A DNA stretch of 64,000 nt from Pseudarthrobacter defluvii (GTDB lineage: Bacteria > Actinomycetota > Actinomycetes > Actinomycetales > Micrococcaceae). Under the pieces are notes generated by a model, which was not told where the DNA came from, searched no databases, and saw nothing but the letters and a program-made list of their open reading frames with translations. Below are positions 8,944 to 19,113 of this stretch, in pieces (positions within the stretch are counted from its first letter, which is position 1; every line of letters starts with the position of its first letter). The stretch covers positions 2,170,001 through 2,234,000 of the forward strand of contig NZ_JAUSYG010000001.1 of assembly GCF_030816725.1 (NCBI RefSeq), given 5' to 3'. A program made the position numbers and the translations under genes.

Positions 8944-11352
8944 ATGAAGCGATTTGCGAGTTGGTTGGCCCAGACGGTGGTCGCTGCCGTTGTCGTTGCC
9001 GGTTCCATTTTGGTCTGGTCTCCTGCCGCCTCTGCTGATCCTGTCTACGGCACCCAAAGCATCTCTTACTCGGGGCTCGCAAACCCGCCAACGGCCGATA
9101 AGCCCCAGAGCAAACTCTGGTGGAATGACGGCTCCTGGTGGGCGGACATGTGGACGACCGGAAGTGGCTGGCACATCTACAGGCTCGACCGCGGCACCCA
9201 CGTCTGGGTGGACACCGGGGTGTTGAATGACGCTCGCGGGAGCACCCTGGCAGATACGCTCTGGGACGGCACGCATCTGTATATTGCCTCCCACGTCGTC
9301 AGCGTTTCCTCCGACACCAACCCGGCGGCTTCCAAGGCCGGGCACCCGGCGTACCTTTACCGGTACAGCTACGTTGGCGGGAAATATACTCTTGACCCCG
9401 GCTTCCCCAGCGTCATCACCGATAACAGCAGTGAGTCGCTGACCATCGCTGAAGACAGCACCGGTGCCATCTGGGCCACATGGACCCAGGTAGCAGGCAA
9501 CGCCACCAGCGGCTACACCAACACCGTCTACGTCAACAACTCAACCCCAGGGGGCACAGACTGGGCCGAGCCATTTGTCATCCCGGTCACCCACCCGACT
9601 GCTGCGCCGGATGACATCTCAGCGGTCCTTGCCTACGGGAAGAACAAGATCGGGGTCATGTGGAGCGACCAAGTCACCGGCACAGTGTGGTGGGCAACCC
9701 GCACGGACGGGACATCCCCAACAGCCTCCTCATCCTGGAAACAACAGTACGCCAGCCGGGGAAGCGGCCAGGCCGATGACCACCTCAACCTGAAATCAGT
9801 CCAAGCCGATGACAGCGGTCGTGTCTTCGCCGCCGTGAAGACCAGCCTCAACGACACCTCGACCGATCCCACCCTGCCTCAACTGCTGCTGCTCGTCTTC
9901 AAACCAGGCACAGGGGCATTCACCAAGTCGACTATTTCCACAACAGGTGACTGCGTCACCCGGCCGCAGATCCTGCTCGACACTCAAAACAACTTGGTGC
10001 ATGTCTTCCAGACCGCACCACCGACCTCGGTCACCGGGTGCGCCTATTCGGGCGTGGCCGGAAGCATCTACGAGAAGACAGCGGCCATGGACAACCCGAC
10101 GTTCGGCCCGGGCCGGGGAACCCCCATCATGCAAAGCGCGTCGTCGTCGAACATCAATGACCTGACCACCACCAAACAGGACGTCAACGGCACCACCGGG
10201 ATCGTGGTCATGGCTACTGACAACGTCGCGAAAAACTACTGGTTCGCCGACAAAAGCCTGATGACAGCGACAGCTCCCGTCGCCTCGTTCACCTCCACCC
10301 CATCCTCGGGCACAGCACCCCTGGACGTTTCCTTCACGGACACCTCCACCGGGACCCCCACGTCCTGGGCATGGGACTTCGGCGACGGCGGAACCTCCAA
10401 CGCCCAAAATCCCACCCACAGCTACGCCACAGCCGGCGATTACACCGCCAAACTCACTGCCACGAACACGTCCGGTCAATCTGTCGCCACCACAACCATC
10501 ACGGCCACAGCAGCGACGCCGTCTGACCCCGGCGGGGACGTCCCACCTGAAGCCACGACCCAGATCCAAGCGGCAGCGGATGTCAGTCCGGGTCTCGGGA
10601 CAGCCACCTCGCCCATCACCTGCGGCTTGCGAGACGGTGGTTGCTATCAGAACTACCAAGGCGGGGCGATCATCTGGTCCCCAGCCACGGGAGCACGCGT
10701 CAGCGTCGGCGCAATCCGTGCCGCATGGGCCGCCACCGGCTATGAAAACGGCGGACTCGGCTACCCGACCACCAACGAAGTCTGCGGCTTGCGAGGCGGT
10801 GGCTGCTACCAGAACTACCAAGGCGGGGCGATCATCTGGTCCCCAGCCACGGGAGCACGCGTCAGCGTCGGCGCAATCCGTGCCGCATGGGCCGCCACCG
10901 GCTATGAAAACGGCGGACTCGGCTACCCGACCACCAACGAAGTCTGCGGCTTGCGAGGCGGTGGCTGCTACCAGAACTACCAAGGCGGGGCGATCATCTG
11001 GTCCCCAGCCACGGGAGCACGCGTCAGCGTCGGCGCAATCCGTGCCGCATGGGCCGCCACCGGCTATGAAAACGGCGGACTCGGCTACCCGACCACCAAC
11101 GAAGTCTGCGGCTTGCGAGGCGGTGGCTGCTACCAGAACTACCAAGGCGGGGCGATCATCTGGTCCCCAGCCACGGGAGCACGCGTCAGCGTCGGCGCAA
11201 TCCGTGCCGCATGGGCCGCCACCGGCTATGAAAACGGCGGACTCGGCTACCCGACCACCAATGAGTACCCCATCGGCGGTGGCAGCGTCGCCCAAAGCTA
11301 TCAAGGAGGACGGATCTCGTGGTCACCCGTCACGGGTACCCTGATCACCTGA
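8944..11352 (+). CDS. Secreted PKD-domain protein with C-terminal LGFP repeats
   Basis: 802 residues. Signal peptide MKRFASWLAQTVVAAVVVAG with cleavage after ASA near residue 32. Residues about 35-440 resemble a beta-propeller/sialidase-like fold, with repeated short Trp-rich beta blocks and no recognisable catalytic motif. Residues about 445-525 are a PKD domain (FTDTSTGTPTSWAWDFGDG). After a linker come four 54-residue LGFP repeats (each with GAIIWSPATGARVSVG and ENGGLGYPTTNE) and a shorter fifth (GRISWSPVTGT). LGFP repeats are linked to the mycolata and related cell walls, so it is probably an exported, wall-attached binding protein or lytic-enzyme accessory. Confidence 0.85.
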   Translation: MKRFASWLAQTVVAAVVVAGSILVWSPAASADPVYGTQSISYSGLANPPTADKPQSKLWWNDGSWWADMWTTGSGWHIYRLDRGTHVWVDTGVLNDARGSTLADTLWDGTHLYIASHVVSVSSDTNPAASKAGHPAYLYRYSYVGGKYTLDPGFPSVITDNSSESLTIAEDSTGAIWATWTQVAGNATSGYTNTVYVNNSTPGGTDWAEPFVIPVTHPTAAPDDISAVLAYGKNKIGVMWSDQVTGTVWWATRTDGTSPTASSSWKQQYASRGSGQADDHLNLKSVQADDSGRVFAAVKTSLNDTSTDPTLPQLLLLVFKPGTGAFTKSTISTTGDCVTRPQILLDTQNNLVHVFQTAPPTSVTGCAYSGVAGSIYEKTAAMDNPTFGPGRGTPIMQSASSSNINDLTTTKQDVNGTTGIVVMATDNVAKNYWFADKSLMTATAPVASFTSTPSSGTAPLDVSFTDTSTGTPTSWAWDFGDGGTSNAQNPTHSYATAGDYTAKLTATNTSGQSVATTTITATAATPSDPGGDVPPEATTQIQAAADVSPGLGTATSPITCGLRDGGCYQNYQGGAIIWSPATGARVSVGAIRAAWAATGYENGGLGYPTTNEVCGLRGGGCYQNYQGGAIIWSPATGARVSVGAIRAAWAATGYENGGLGYPTTNEVCGLRGGGCYQNYQGGAIIWSPATGARVSVGAIRAAWAATGYENGGLGYPTTNEVCGLRGGGCYQNYQGGAIIWSPATGARVSVGAIRAAWAATGYENGGLGYPTTNEYPIGGGSVAQSYQGGRISWSPVTGTLIT
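10621..11268 (+). repeat. Four tandem 162-bp LGFP-coding repeats
   Basis: Units start at 10621, 10783, 10945 and 11107, each 162 bp (54 codons). Units 2-4 look identical by eye apart from the last bases of unit 4. Unit 1 differs at a few bases (RDGG instead of RGGG, plus synonymous changes). Such identity between neighbouring units implies recent expansion or gene conversion, and copy number is likely to vary between strains. Confidence 0.95.
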
Positions 11353-11669
11353 CTGTGGCCAATCCTTCTCAGGGCGAGCGGTAAGCGCCTCCGCTGCGGC
11401 AGTGGCTTAGCGGCCAGGTTGGATCCAGCCGCATCTATTCCCAAACTTCGAAATAGTCGCCCCAGACCGCACCTGCGCCCGGCGGACCCGCCGGCCAAAG
11501 CCGCCGAGACCAACATCTTCCGGGCTAACAAGCCCCGACGGGCCTGCAGGTATTGGCTGAAAGCCTGATTATTCGCCACCTCCCCAATGTACGCTCGCCC
11601 TGGGCCGGTGGCGGTGCCTCTCCGCGGTCCTTGGCCGCGCAAGCCGAGGACTCCTTTACGATAAAGATC

Positions 11670-12263
11670 ATGAATACCGAGGACGCCGTACTTGCTGCTG
11701 CCGAGGATTTGTTGGTTCGGCTCTTGCAGCCGCCCATCTTCAACCACTGCGCCCGGGTGTTCGAGTACGCCCGAGCCATCGCTGCAAACGAGGACTGCGC
11801 TGTTGATGTGGCAGCTCTGCGGGTCGCTTCGCTTTTCCACGATGCCGGGACCGCCGATGAGTATGACGGCCCCCAGCGCTTTGAAGTCGAAGGCGCGGAC
11901 GCGGCCGCGGCGTTCCTGACCACCCACGGATGGGAAGCCCCCCGGGTTGACTCGGTCTGGGAGGCGATTGCGCTGCACACCTCACCCCAGATCGCTGAAC
12001 GCCGGGGACCCGTGGCCAGGTACCTCCGCCTCGGCGTTCGGGCCGACTTCGGGGATGACACCCTGCTGCCTCGCGCGGAGAAGCACCGTTCAGAGGTCGA
12101 AGCGATGTATCCCCGGCTGATGATCGAGCAGTGCCTGGGCCAGACAGTCGTTGAACAGGCACTGCGCAACCCGGAAAAGGCACCTCCCTCCTCCTGGCCC
12201 GGTGGGCTGCTGCAGGCTCACCCGGGTAGAACCCATGCCCAGGGAATCAACCCCGCCTTCTAG
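11670..12263 (+). CDS. HD-domain metal-dependent hydrolase
   Basis: 197 residues from ATG 11670; weak ribosome-binding site. The HD signature is clear: an upstream His in FNHCARVFEYARAIA, the HD pair in VASLFHDAGTADEY, then AIALHTSPQIAERRG. This pattern matches the small HD proteins that resemble cyanamide hydratase. The substrate is not known. It lies 112 bp upstream of the GlxA-type regulator on the same strand, and the two may form a unit. Confidence 0.82.
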   Translation: MNTEDAVLAAAEDLLVRLLQPPIFNHCARVFEYARAIAANEDCAVDVAALRVASLFHDAGTADEYDGPQRFEVEGADAAAAFLTTHGWEAPRVDSVWEAIALHTSPQIAERRGPVARYLRLGVRADFGDDTLLPRAEKHRSEVEAMYPRLMIEQCLGQTVVEQALRNPEKAPPSSWPGGLLQAHPGRTHAQGINPAF

Positions 12264-12724
12264 CCTCTGGTCGAGCCGTTGCGGACTTATCGTGTCAGCA
12301 TTCATGATGGGAAAGGTGCCCAAACGAGTGTTTGGAGCCGTGTGCAGCGCCGGATGCGAGGACTGCGGTGAGAAGTGAGTGAACGTGGCAGGACCATCGG
12401 GTTCCTGGTCCACGACAATGTCACGATGATGGACGTCGCCGGGCCAGCTGACGTGTTCCATCATGCCAATGCCTTTGGCGCCGACTATAAGACGGTCATG
12501 GTTTCAGCGGACGGCCAAGCCAAACGGGCTGCAAACGGCCACTATCTGATGGTGGAAACCACCGCCGCGCGGGCAGGTGCCTTGGACACGGTGCTCGTTC
12601 CTGGGGCCTACGGCATGGTAGCCAAGCCTTTTGAGCAGGAACTGGTCGACGCCGTTGCCCTGCTGACGAACCATGCCAAACGGATTGCATCCGGGACTGC
12701 CCCGGCTTTTGTTGACTCGGGGTC

Positions 12725-13591
12725 TTAGGCCGCTGTGAGCGCGGTCCGGTTGATTGTTTCATATTCGATGGGCGTGAGTTTTCCCAGCCGTCTTTGCCGT
12801 CGCCGGCGGTGGTAGGTTCTCTCGATCCAGGTTGTTATGGCCAGCCGGAGGTCCTGTCGGGTGAGCCACCGCTGACGGTCCAGGACGTTCTTTTGCAGCA
12901 GCGAGAAGAACGATTCCATTGCGGCGTTGTCGGCGCACGCACCGACCCTGCCCATCGAGCCGGTGAGCCCGTGGTGACGGAGTGATTCGACGAACCGGCG
13001 TGACCGGAATTGTGAACCGCGATCGGAGTGAACCACGGTCCCTTCCGGGCGCCGTGCCCGCACGGCGTTCTCCAGTGCGGCGACGGCCAGTGAGGACTTC
13101 ATCCGCGAGTCCATCGAGTAGCCGACGATCCTTCCGGAATAGACGTCCTTGACCGCGCAGAGGTAGAGCTTGCCCTCGGCAGTGGGGTGCTCGGTGATGT
13201 CGGTCAGCCACAGCTGGTTCGCCGCTGCGGCGGTGAAGTCCCGCTCCACGAGATCGTCGTGGACCGGCGGCCCAGGTCTACGGTTCAGGCCCCGTTTCTT
13301 GGAGAACACCGACCAGATGCCGTGGTCCCTGCACAGGCGCTGGACCCTGTTCTCGCCCGCCACGATGCCCTTCTCCGGGAGTTCGTCGGCGATGAACCGG
13401 TACCCGAAGGCCGGGTCGTCGGTGTGGATGTCCAGGGCGGCGTTGACGAGGTGCGCATCGATCCAGTCCCGGTCTGTCACCGGGCTGGCCCTCCACCGGT
13501 AGTAGCCTTGCTTGCTGAATCCCAACACCCTGCAGGTCACCGCCACGGGAACACCGTCAGCGGCAAGATCCGTGACCAGCGGGTAGGTCAT
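12725..13591 (-). CDS. IS3-family transposase OrfB (DDE integrase)
   Basis: 288 residues. rve-type catalytic domain with the DDE triad in LWLTDITEHPT, VVHSDRGSQF and NAAMESFFSLLQKNV, plus an N-terminal HTH_21-like part (DPAFGYRFIADELPEKG). Its ATG overlaps the orfA stop in AAAATGA. OrfB lies in the -1 frame relative to orfA, so expression may use translational coupling or a -1 slip on the AAAA run. The classical A6G heptamer is absent. Confidence 0.96.
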   Translation of the reverse strand: MTYPLVTDLAADGVPVAVTCRVLGFSKQGYYRWRASPVTDRDWIDAHLVNAALDIHTDDPAFGYRFIADELPEKGIVAGENRVQRLCRDHGIWSVFSKKRGLNRRPGPPVHDDLVERDFTAAAANQLWLTDITEHPTAEGKLYLCAVKDVYSGRIVGYSMDSRMKSSLAVAALENAVRARRPEGTVVHSDRGSQFRSRRFVESLRHHGLTGSMGRVGACADNAAMESFFSLLQKNVLDRQRWLTRQDLRLAITTWIERTYHRRRRQRRLGKLTPIEYETINRTALTAA

Positions 13592-13878
13592 TTTGGGTTG
13601 ATGTCCCTTGCCAGATAGGCAGCCGCCCGGCGCAGAATCTCATTCTCCTGCTCCAACAACCGGTTCCGCTTCTTCAGCTCCCGCATCTCGGCCGACTCCG
13701 CGGCCGCAGGGCCGGCCCCGGATTCCTTACGTTCGGCGATGGCAATCCAGCGCTTCAACGTCGTGACCGAGAGCCCGAAGTCCTTCGCGATCTGCGCCAG
13801 CGGCGCCTCGCCCTTGCGGGCCACATCAATAACATCCTGGCGGAACTCCGCCCCATAAGCCGTGGGCATGGTCAACAT
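13588..13878 (-). CDS. IS3-family transposase OrfA (helix-turn-helix)
   Basis: 96 residues. HTH_Tnp_1 domain (EFRQDVIDVARKGEAPLAQI, DFGLSVTTLKRWI) followed by a leucine-zipper-like coiled coil (ELKKRNRLLEQENEILRRAA), the standard OrfA layout. It binds the IS ends and forms the N-terminal part of an OrfAB transposase if frameshifting occurs. Confidence 0.95.
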   Translation of the reverse strand: MLTMPTAYGAEFRQDVIDVARKGEAPLAQIAKDFGLSVTTLKRWIAIAERKESGAGPAAAESAEMRELKKRNRLLEQENEILRRAAAYLARDINPK

Positions 13879-14727
13879 CCTTCCACGAGCACAAGCTCGC
13901 TAGGTTAAGGAGTCAACAAAACTGGGGGCAGTCCCTCCGTTTGCACTGGTGCTTTTCTCCTGGCGCACGCGGGTTTGTTGAACTACCGGAACGCGACAAC
14001 GCACTGGACCCAGGTCGAGCGGTTCAGAAAGTCATTTCCCCTGGTTAACGTGGTCCCCGATGCGTTGTTTGTGCAGGATGATCCGATCATCACTTCCGCT
14101 GGCATCAGTTCCGGCGTGGATCTGGCGTTGTTCATGGTTGAGGACGACTATGGTCCGGACGTAGCCCGCGCCGTCGTTCGGCAAATGGTCATATTCAACC
14201 AACGACCCGGCGGCCAATCACAGCGTTCTGTGGCCGTCGGTGCGAGCACTTCCCGGGACCACGTCCTAAGGGAACTGCTGGACCGCATCACAGCTGAGCC
14301 AGCCGCCGACTACTCGATCGACGCCATGGCCGCCATGACAAATCTCAGCGCCAGCAGCCTTACCCGCAGGTTCCAAGAGGCAACCCGGACCAGTCCAGCA
14401 CGGTACGTCGAAAAGGTACGCATCGAAGCCGCGCAGGCAATGCTCCAACGCGGAGCCACTGTTGCCACAACGGCAGCCGCAACCGGATTCGGAAGTGCAG
14501 AGACATTGAGGCGCGTTTTCACGCAAAAAGTCGGAATGAGTCCCTCCCTATATCTTGAGCGCCTCACGCCGCGCCACGACGGCACCGGACACCTCCCCAC
14601 GTAACTTCTACAGCCTGACGCTAATTGTGGGTTTCCTGACGGAATCAGCGGGTCCGCTGATTCCTTCCAGGAACGATGCTTGACGTACCGGGGCAAACCG
14701 GAGCACCCACAACAAAAGGAGAAGGCC

Positions 14728-16013
<1,286 letters not shown>

Positions 16014-16103
16014 CCAGGCCCTGCCACCCGACAGCGGGGTGTGGAACCGTCCGCTGTCCACACCCTGCTGCGGCTTCCCCGCCAAAGAAATGGAACCACG
16101 ACC

Positions 16104-16802
16104 ATGACAGCCGTACATCACAAGACACTGGTCCTCCTGGACCATCCGGACCTTTCCACTTCCCGTATCAACAGGGCCCTGGCAACCGCGCTCGGGGATG
16201 CGCCGGATCTTACTGTGCACGACCTGAGACGCCTGTACCCCGACGGCCACATCGACCTCGCTGCCGAGAGGGCCGCGGTGGAAGCGGCCGAAAACATCGT
16301 CCTGCAATACCCAACCCACTGGTACGCCCCTCCGGCATTCCTCAAAACCTGGCTCGACGAGGTGCTTGTCCGCGGCTGGGCCTACGGCACCGGAGCACCC
16401 GGAGCACTTGCAGGCAAAACACTCCGGATTGCCACCAGCACCGGCGGCGCCGGCGAGGCCTACTCTCCCGACGGCTTCCACGGATGGGACTACAACGACA
16501 TCCTCATCCCGCTGCAGGCCACAGCTCGCCGGCTCGGAATGCATTGGTTGAGCCCCTTCATCCTGCACGGCGTAAGGGACCTGACGGACGAACAGCTTCA
16601 GTACCTGGCGCAGGACTACAGGAACCTGCTGTCGTTACGCGCCGTGCCAGAGCCCGTCCAGGCAATGCCGGCGAGAACCAATACCGATAGGACAACCACA
16701 ATGAAAAGTATGTCGACCACGGCCTACGGCGGCCCCAAAGTCATTCAGGAAGTCCACCTTCCCACCCCCGAGCCGGCCGGGCGGGCGGGAAATAACCATT
16801 GA
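16104..16802 (+). CDS. NAD(P)H-quinone oxidoreductase, flavodoxin-like fold
   Basis: Flavodoxin_2 family (KefF/MdaB-like) FMN enzyme: TLVLLDHPDLSTSRINRAL at the N-terminus binds the phosphate, then IVLQYPTHWYAPPAFLKTWL and TSTGGAGEAYSPDGFHGWDY. The family part ends near residue 195 (QDYRNLLSL). The last about 30 residues (from MKSMSTTAYGGPKV) are actually the start of the following MDR gene read in the same frame, because the original stop has been lost. So the C-terminus is an artefact of decay at the junction. It probably reduces quinones to protect against electrophiles. Confidence 0.85.
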   Translation: MTAVHHKTLVLLDHPDLSTSRINRALATALGDAPDLTVHDLRRLYPDGHIDLAAERAAVEAAENIVLQYPTHWYAPPAFLKTWLDEVLVRGWAYGTGAPGALAGKTLRIATSTGGAGEAYSPDGFHGWDYNDILIPLQATARRLGMHWLSPFILHGVRDLTDEQLQYLAQDYRNLLSLRAVPEPVQAMPARTNTDRTTTMKSMSTTAYGGPKVIQEVHLPTPEPAGRAGNNH

Positions 16803-17272
16803 CGTCCAGTACGCAGCCGTAGGCCTCATCGATGCCATCATCCGTCGAGGAACGTTTGCCGACCTCGAGTACGTCCCCAAGCCCTCCTACGTACCGGACT
16901 CGAAGTCACCGGGACGGTCCGCGCCCTTGGGTAAGGGGTCACCGGTCTCTCAATCGGAGAGCACGTCGCAACGGTGGCCCTTCCCAACAGCGGAGGCTAC
17001 GCAGAAGTTGTGGCCGCCCCGGCCGCGCTGGTCGTCTCACTCGAAGCATCCGGCGTTGATCCGGTCCAGGTCGTGGCGGGACTCGGCAGCTCACCCTCCC
17101 GGTGAACGTCCTCACTTTGGAAAAAGCTGCCAAAGCACACGCACAAATGGAAGCACGGACCGTCACGGGCAGGCTGATTCTTGCCGTAAGCGGCCACCAA
17201 ACATTGGGAAGTACTGACAAGGTGGGGCACTCCCAGGCAGACCTCTCCCTTCCCGCATCCTCAAGTGAATGA
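16701..17272 (+). pseudogene. Zinc-independent MDR quinone oxidoreductase, decayed with internal deletion
   Basis: Starts MKSMSTTAYGGPKVIQEVHL, the N-terminus of an NADPH:quinone reductase. The frame shifts at the G-rich stretch near 16785, after which EITIDVQYAAVGLIDAIIRR reads on. It shifts again near 16905 and hits an in-frame TAA at 16930, then continues as LSIGEHVATVALPNSGGYAE and VSLEASGVDPVQVVAGLGS. The whole Rossmann domain is missing: the next sequence is the family's C-terminal tail (KAAKAHAQMEARTVTGRLIL). Intact relatives are about 320 residues; roughly 160 remain. It overlaps the 3' end of the flavodoxin-type reductase. Confidence 0.85.
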
Positions 17273-18017
17273 GTATCAAAACATGAACCATGAAAACCAA
17301 AAGAACATTATCGTCACAGGTGCCAGCAGTGGCATCGGGGCAGCCACCGCACGCGCGCTGGCGGCCCAGGGCCACAGGGTATTCCTCGGCGCGCGCCGTG
17401 AGGATGCACTGCGGACCCTCGTGTCTGACATCCAGCGCGATGGAGGCGAGGCAGAGTGCCGCCGACTCGACGTAACAGACCTTGCCGACTTCGAGGACTT
17501 CGTGGAAGCCGCCGAAGAGCGCTTTGGTCCGGTCGACGTTCTCGTGAACAACGCCGGTGTCATGCCGCTGTCCCCCGTGCATGATCTGCGCATCGAAGAG
17601 TGGAACTCCATGATCGATGTAAACCTGCGCGGCGTACTTCACGGTGTGGCAAGTGCTTTACCCGGCATGCGGTCCCGGCGGGCAGGCCACATCATCAATG
17701 TCGCCTCAGTCGCTGGCCTGCGCGTTGACCCGACCGCAGCAATCTACTGCGCCACAAAATACGCCGTCCGGGCCTTCTCTGAAGGGCTCCGCCAGGAGAA
17801 CACCGATGTGCGCGTAACCGTGGTTTCGCCCGGCTTCACGCTGACCGAACTAACGGACCGGGGCGGCAATCCCGAAGTCCAAGCGGCTGCCCACGCCGCA
17901 GCCGACCAGTTCGGGATTCCCGCTACAGCTGTGGCCGACGTTATCGCCTTTGCCGTCGCGCAGCCGGCAAATGTCGACATCAATGAGCTCGTCGTCCGGC
18001 CAACACTTCAGCAGTAG
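17265..18017 (+). CDS. Short-chain dehydrogenase/reductase
   Basis: Classical SDR, 250 residues (244 if the second ATG at 17283 is used). Cofactor motif TGASSGIG, structural NNAG, catalytic Ser in NVASVAG and YxxxK as YCATK. An acidic or basic selectivity residue (GARRED) suggests NADP(H). It closes the cluster started by the tautomerase and is followed by a strong hairpin. The substrate is unknown; the neighbourhood suggests a carbonyl or quinone-derived compound. Confidence 0.92.
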   Translation: MNEYQNMNHENQKNIIVTGASSGIGAATARALAAQGHRVFLGARREDALRTLVSDIQRDGGEAECRRLDVTDLADFEDFVEAAEERFGPVDVLVNNAGVMPLSPVHDLRIEEWNSMIDVNLRGVLHGVASALPGMRSRRAGHIINVASVAGLRVDPTAAIYCATKYAVRAFSEGLRQENTDVRVTVVSPGFTLTELTDRGGNPEVQAAAHAAADQFGIPATAVADVIAFAVAQPANVDINELVVRPTLQQ

Positions 18018-18060
18018 CCCCCCGACACTTCGGGGCCGACACAGGAATAACTCGAGTTGA

Positions 18061-18097
18061 CGGCTCGTGGGCCTGTCTATGCCAGGCCCACGAGCCG
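18061..18097 (+). terminator. Bidirectional hairpin terminator
   Basis: Perfect 15-bp stem (CGGCTCGTGGGCCTG with its complement) and a 7-nt loop, followed by CTTCT, between two convergent genes. Confidence 0.8.
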
Positions 18098-18234
18098 CTT
18101 CTGAAACCGGGGTATGCGTATGGCCAAAGACCAGCGCACTAAGCGAGAAGGTGTGCCAGCCTGACCGTTCCAGGCTTTCCTTCAGCCGGGGCCGTGGAAC
18201 GGGAAGAACAGCAGCAGCACTAAAGGTCCGCGGC

Positions 18235-19089
18235 TCAGTACTTGTAGAAGCCCTCCCCCGAGGCGACGCCCAGCTTGCCCTGGTCGATGTAGTGCTCCTT
18301 CAGGTATTGGGCGAACGCCTGGGAACCGGCATCCGGCGAGGCCGAGGCGATGTTGTACGCCGTGGTGAGGCCGACGACGTCGTAGATCTGGAACGGTCCG
18401 CTCGGGGCCCCCGTCGCGATGCGCCAGGTCTTGTCAATGGTGTGCGGGTCGGCGACGCCCTGCAGCAGCAGGCCGGCGGCCGCGTTCAGCAGCGGAACCA
18501 GCAGCGAGTTCAGGACGTAGCCGGCCTTCTCCTTCTTGATCTCAATCGGTTCCAGTCCGCTGTTCCGGGCAAAGTCGACGACGGCGGCGTACACCGCCGG
18601 GTCCGTCTCCGCGGTGCCCATGACCTCGACGATGTTCTGCGCCCAGATGTTGTTGGCGTAATGGAGCGCGAGGAAGCGGTCCGGACGTCCGGTGAAGTCT
18701 TTCAGGTCGCTGGGCAGCAGGGTGGACGAGTTGGTCGCGAAGATGGCCTTGGCCGGCGCAAGCTCCGCGAGCTTGCGGTAGACGTCGCGTTTGAGTTCCA
18801 GCAGTTCGGGAACGGCTTCGATCACGAGGTCCGCGTCGACGACGGCGTCCCCGAGGTCTGCGGTGAGGCGGAGGTTTGCCAGGGCTGCTTCGGTCCTGCC
18901 CTCGGAGGCGCCGGCTACCTGTGCCCGGTAGATGCCGGCGAGGCGGGTGAAACGGTCCTGCGCCTTGGCAAGCGCGTGTTCGTCGACGTCGTAGGCGGTG
19001 ACCGCGAAACCGTGGAATGCGGCCTGGAACGCGATCTGGGAGCCGAGCACTCCGGTGCCGAGCACGGTGAGCGTCTTGATGGAGGGCAT
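18235..19089 (-). CDS. 3-hydroxyacyl-CoA dehydrogenase-like protein
   Basis: 284 residues, the size of 3-hydroxybutyryl-CoA dehydrogenase. N-terminal Rossmann fold with GTGVLGSQIA; catalytic block IFATNSSTLLPS and the His of LALHYANN, then the C-terminal dimerisation domain (AGYVLNSLLVPLLNAAAGLL, ending GEGFYKY). It oxidises 3-hydroxyacyl-CoA with NAD+ in beta-oxidation-type pathways. It lies 24 bp downstream of the TetR/EthR-like gene in the same direction, so repressor and dehydrogenase are probably co-transcribed and tied to the divergent monooxygenase. Confidence 0.9.
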   Translation of the reverse strand: MPSIKTLTVLGTGVLGSQIAFQAAFHGFAVTAYDVDEHALAKAQDRFTRLAGIYRAQVAGASEGRTEAALANLRLTADLGDAVVDADLVIEAVPELLELKRDVYRKLAELAPAKAIFATNSSTLLPSDLKDFTGRPDRFLALHYANNIWAQNIVEVMGTAETDPAVYAAVVDFARNSGLEPIEIKKEKAGYVLNSLLVPLLNAAAGLLLQGVADPHTIDKTWRIATGAPSGPFQIYDVVGLTTAYNIASASPDAGSQAFAQYLKEHYIDQGKLGVASGEGFYKY

Positions 19090-19113
19090 TATGGTTTCCT
19101 TTCGGCGCGGGCC

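Larger units (their letters stand above)
12693..13935 (-). mobile_element. IS3-family insertion sequence, complete, inside the glxA-like gene
   Basis: 1,243 bp. Imperfect terminal inverted repeats: the left end GGGACTGCCCC plus TTTTGTTGACTC matches the reverse complement of the right end. The element is flanked by a 3-bp target duplication TCC (12690-12692 and 13936-13938). It carries orfA and orfB on the minus strand with a 4-bp overlap. Intact ends and genes suggest a recent and still competent insertion. Confidence 0.93.
12375..14604 (+). pseudogene. GlxA-type AraC transcriptional regulator disrupted by an IS3 element
   Basis: DJ-1/PfpI-like domain plus AraC helix-turn-helix. The first piece (12375-12692) starts TIGFLVHDNVTMMDVAGPAD and ends RIAS. 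The second (13936-14604) continues with CTGAFLLAHAGLLNYRNATTHW-type sequence and the AraC domain (MTNLSASSLTRRFQEATRTS, GFGSAETLRRVFTQKVG). Removing bases 12693-13935 and one TCC copy restores an in-frame RIASVCTGAFLLAHAG, the DJ-1 elbow with its Cys. Intact length would be about 328 residues, normal for the family. The insertion separates sensor and DNA-binding domains, so the regulator is probably inactive. It precedes a small oxidoreductase/hydrolase cluster it may once have controlled. Confidence 0.93.

Noticed and set aside
10621..11268. CRISPR-like array because of regular spacing
   Set aside because: Units are 162 bp, contiguous and coding, with no unique spacers.
9796..11304. A 502-codon open frame on the minus strand through the LGFP repeats
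   Set aside because: It is the antisense of a clear secreted protein with signal peptide, PKD and LGFP domains; its Cys/Asp-rich repeats arise from reading the tandem repeat backwards.
13921..13935. A1/T1-type programmed frameshift (A6G) in the IS3 element
   Set aside because: Only four A residues precede the orfB ATG; coupling by AAAATGA is as likely, so no frameshift site is claimed.
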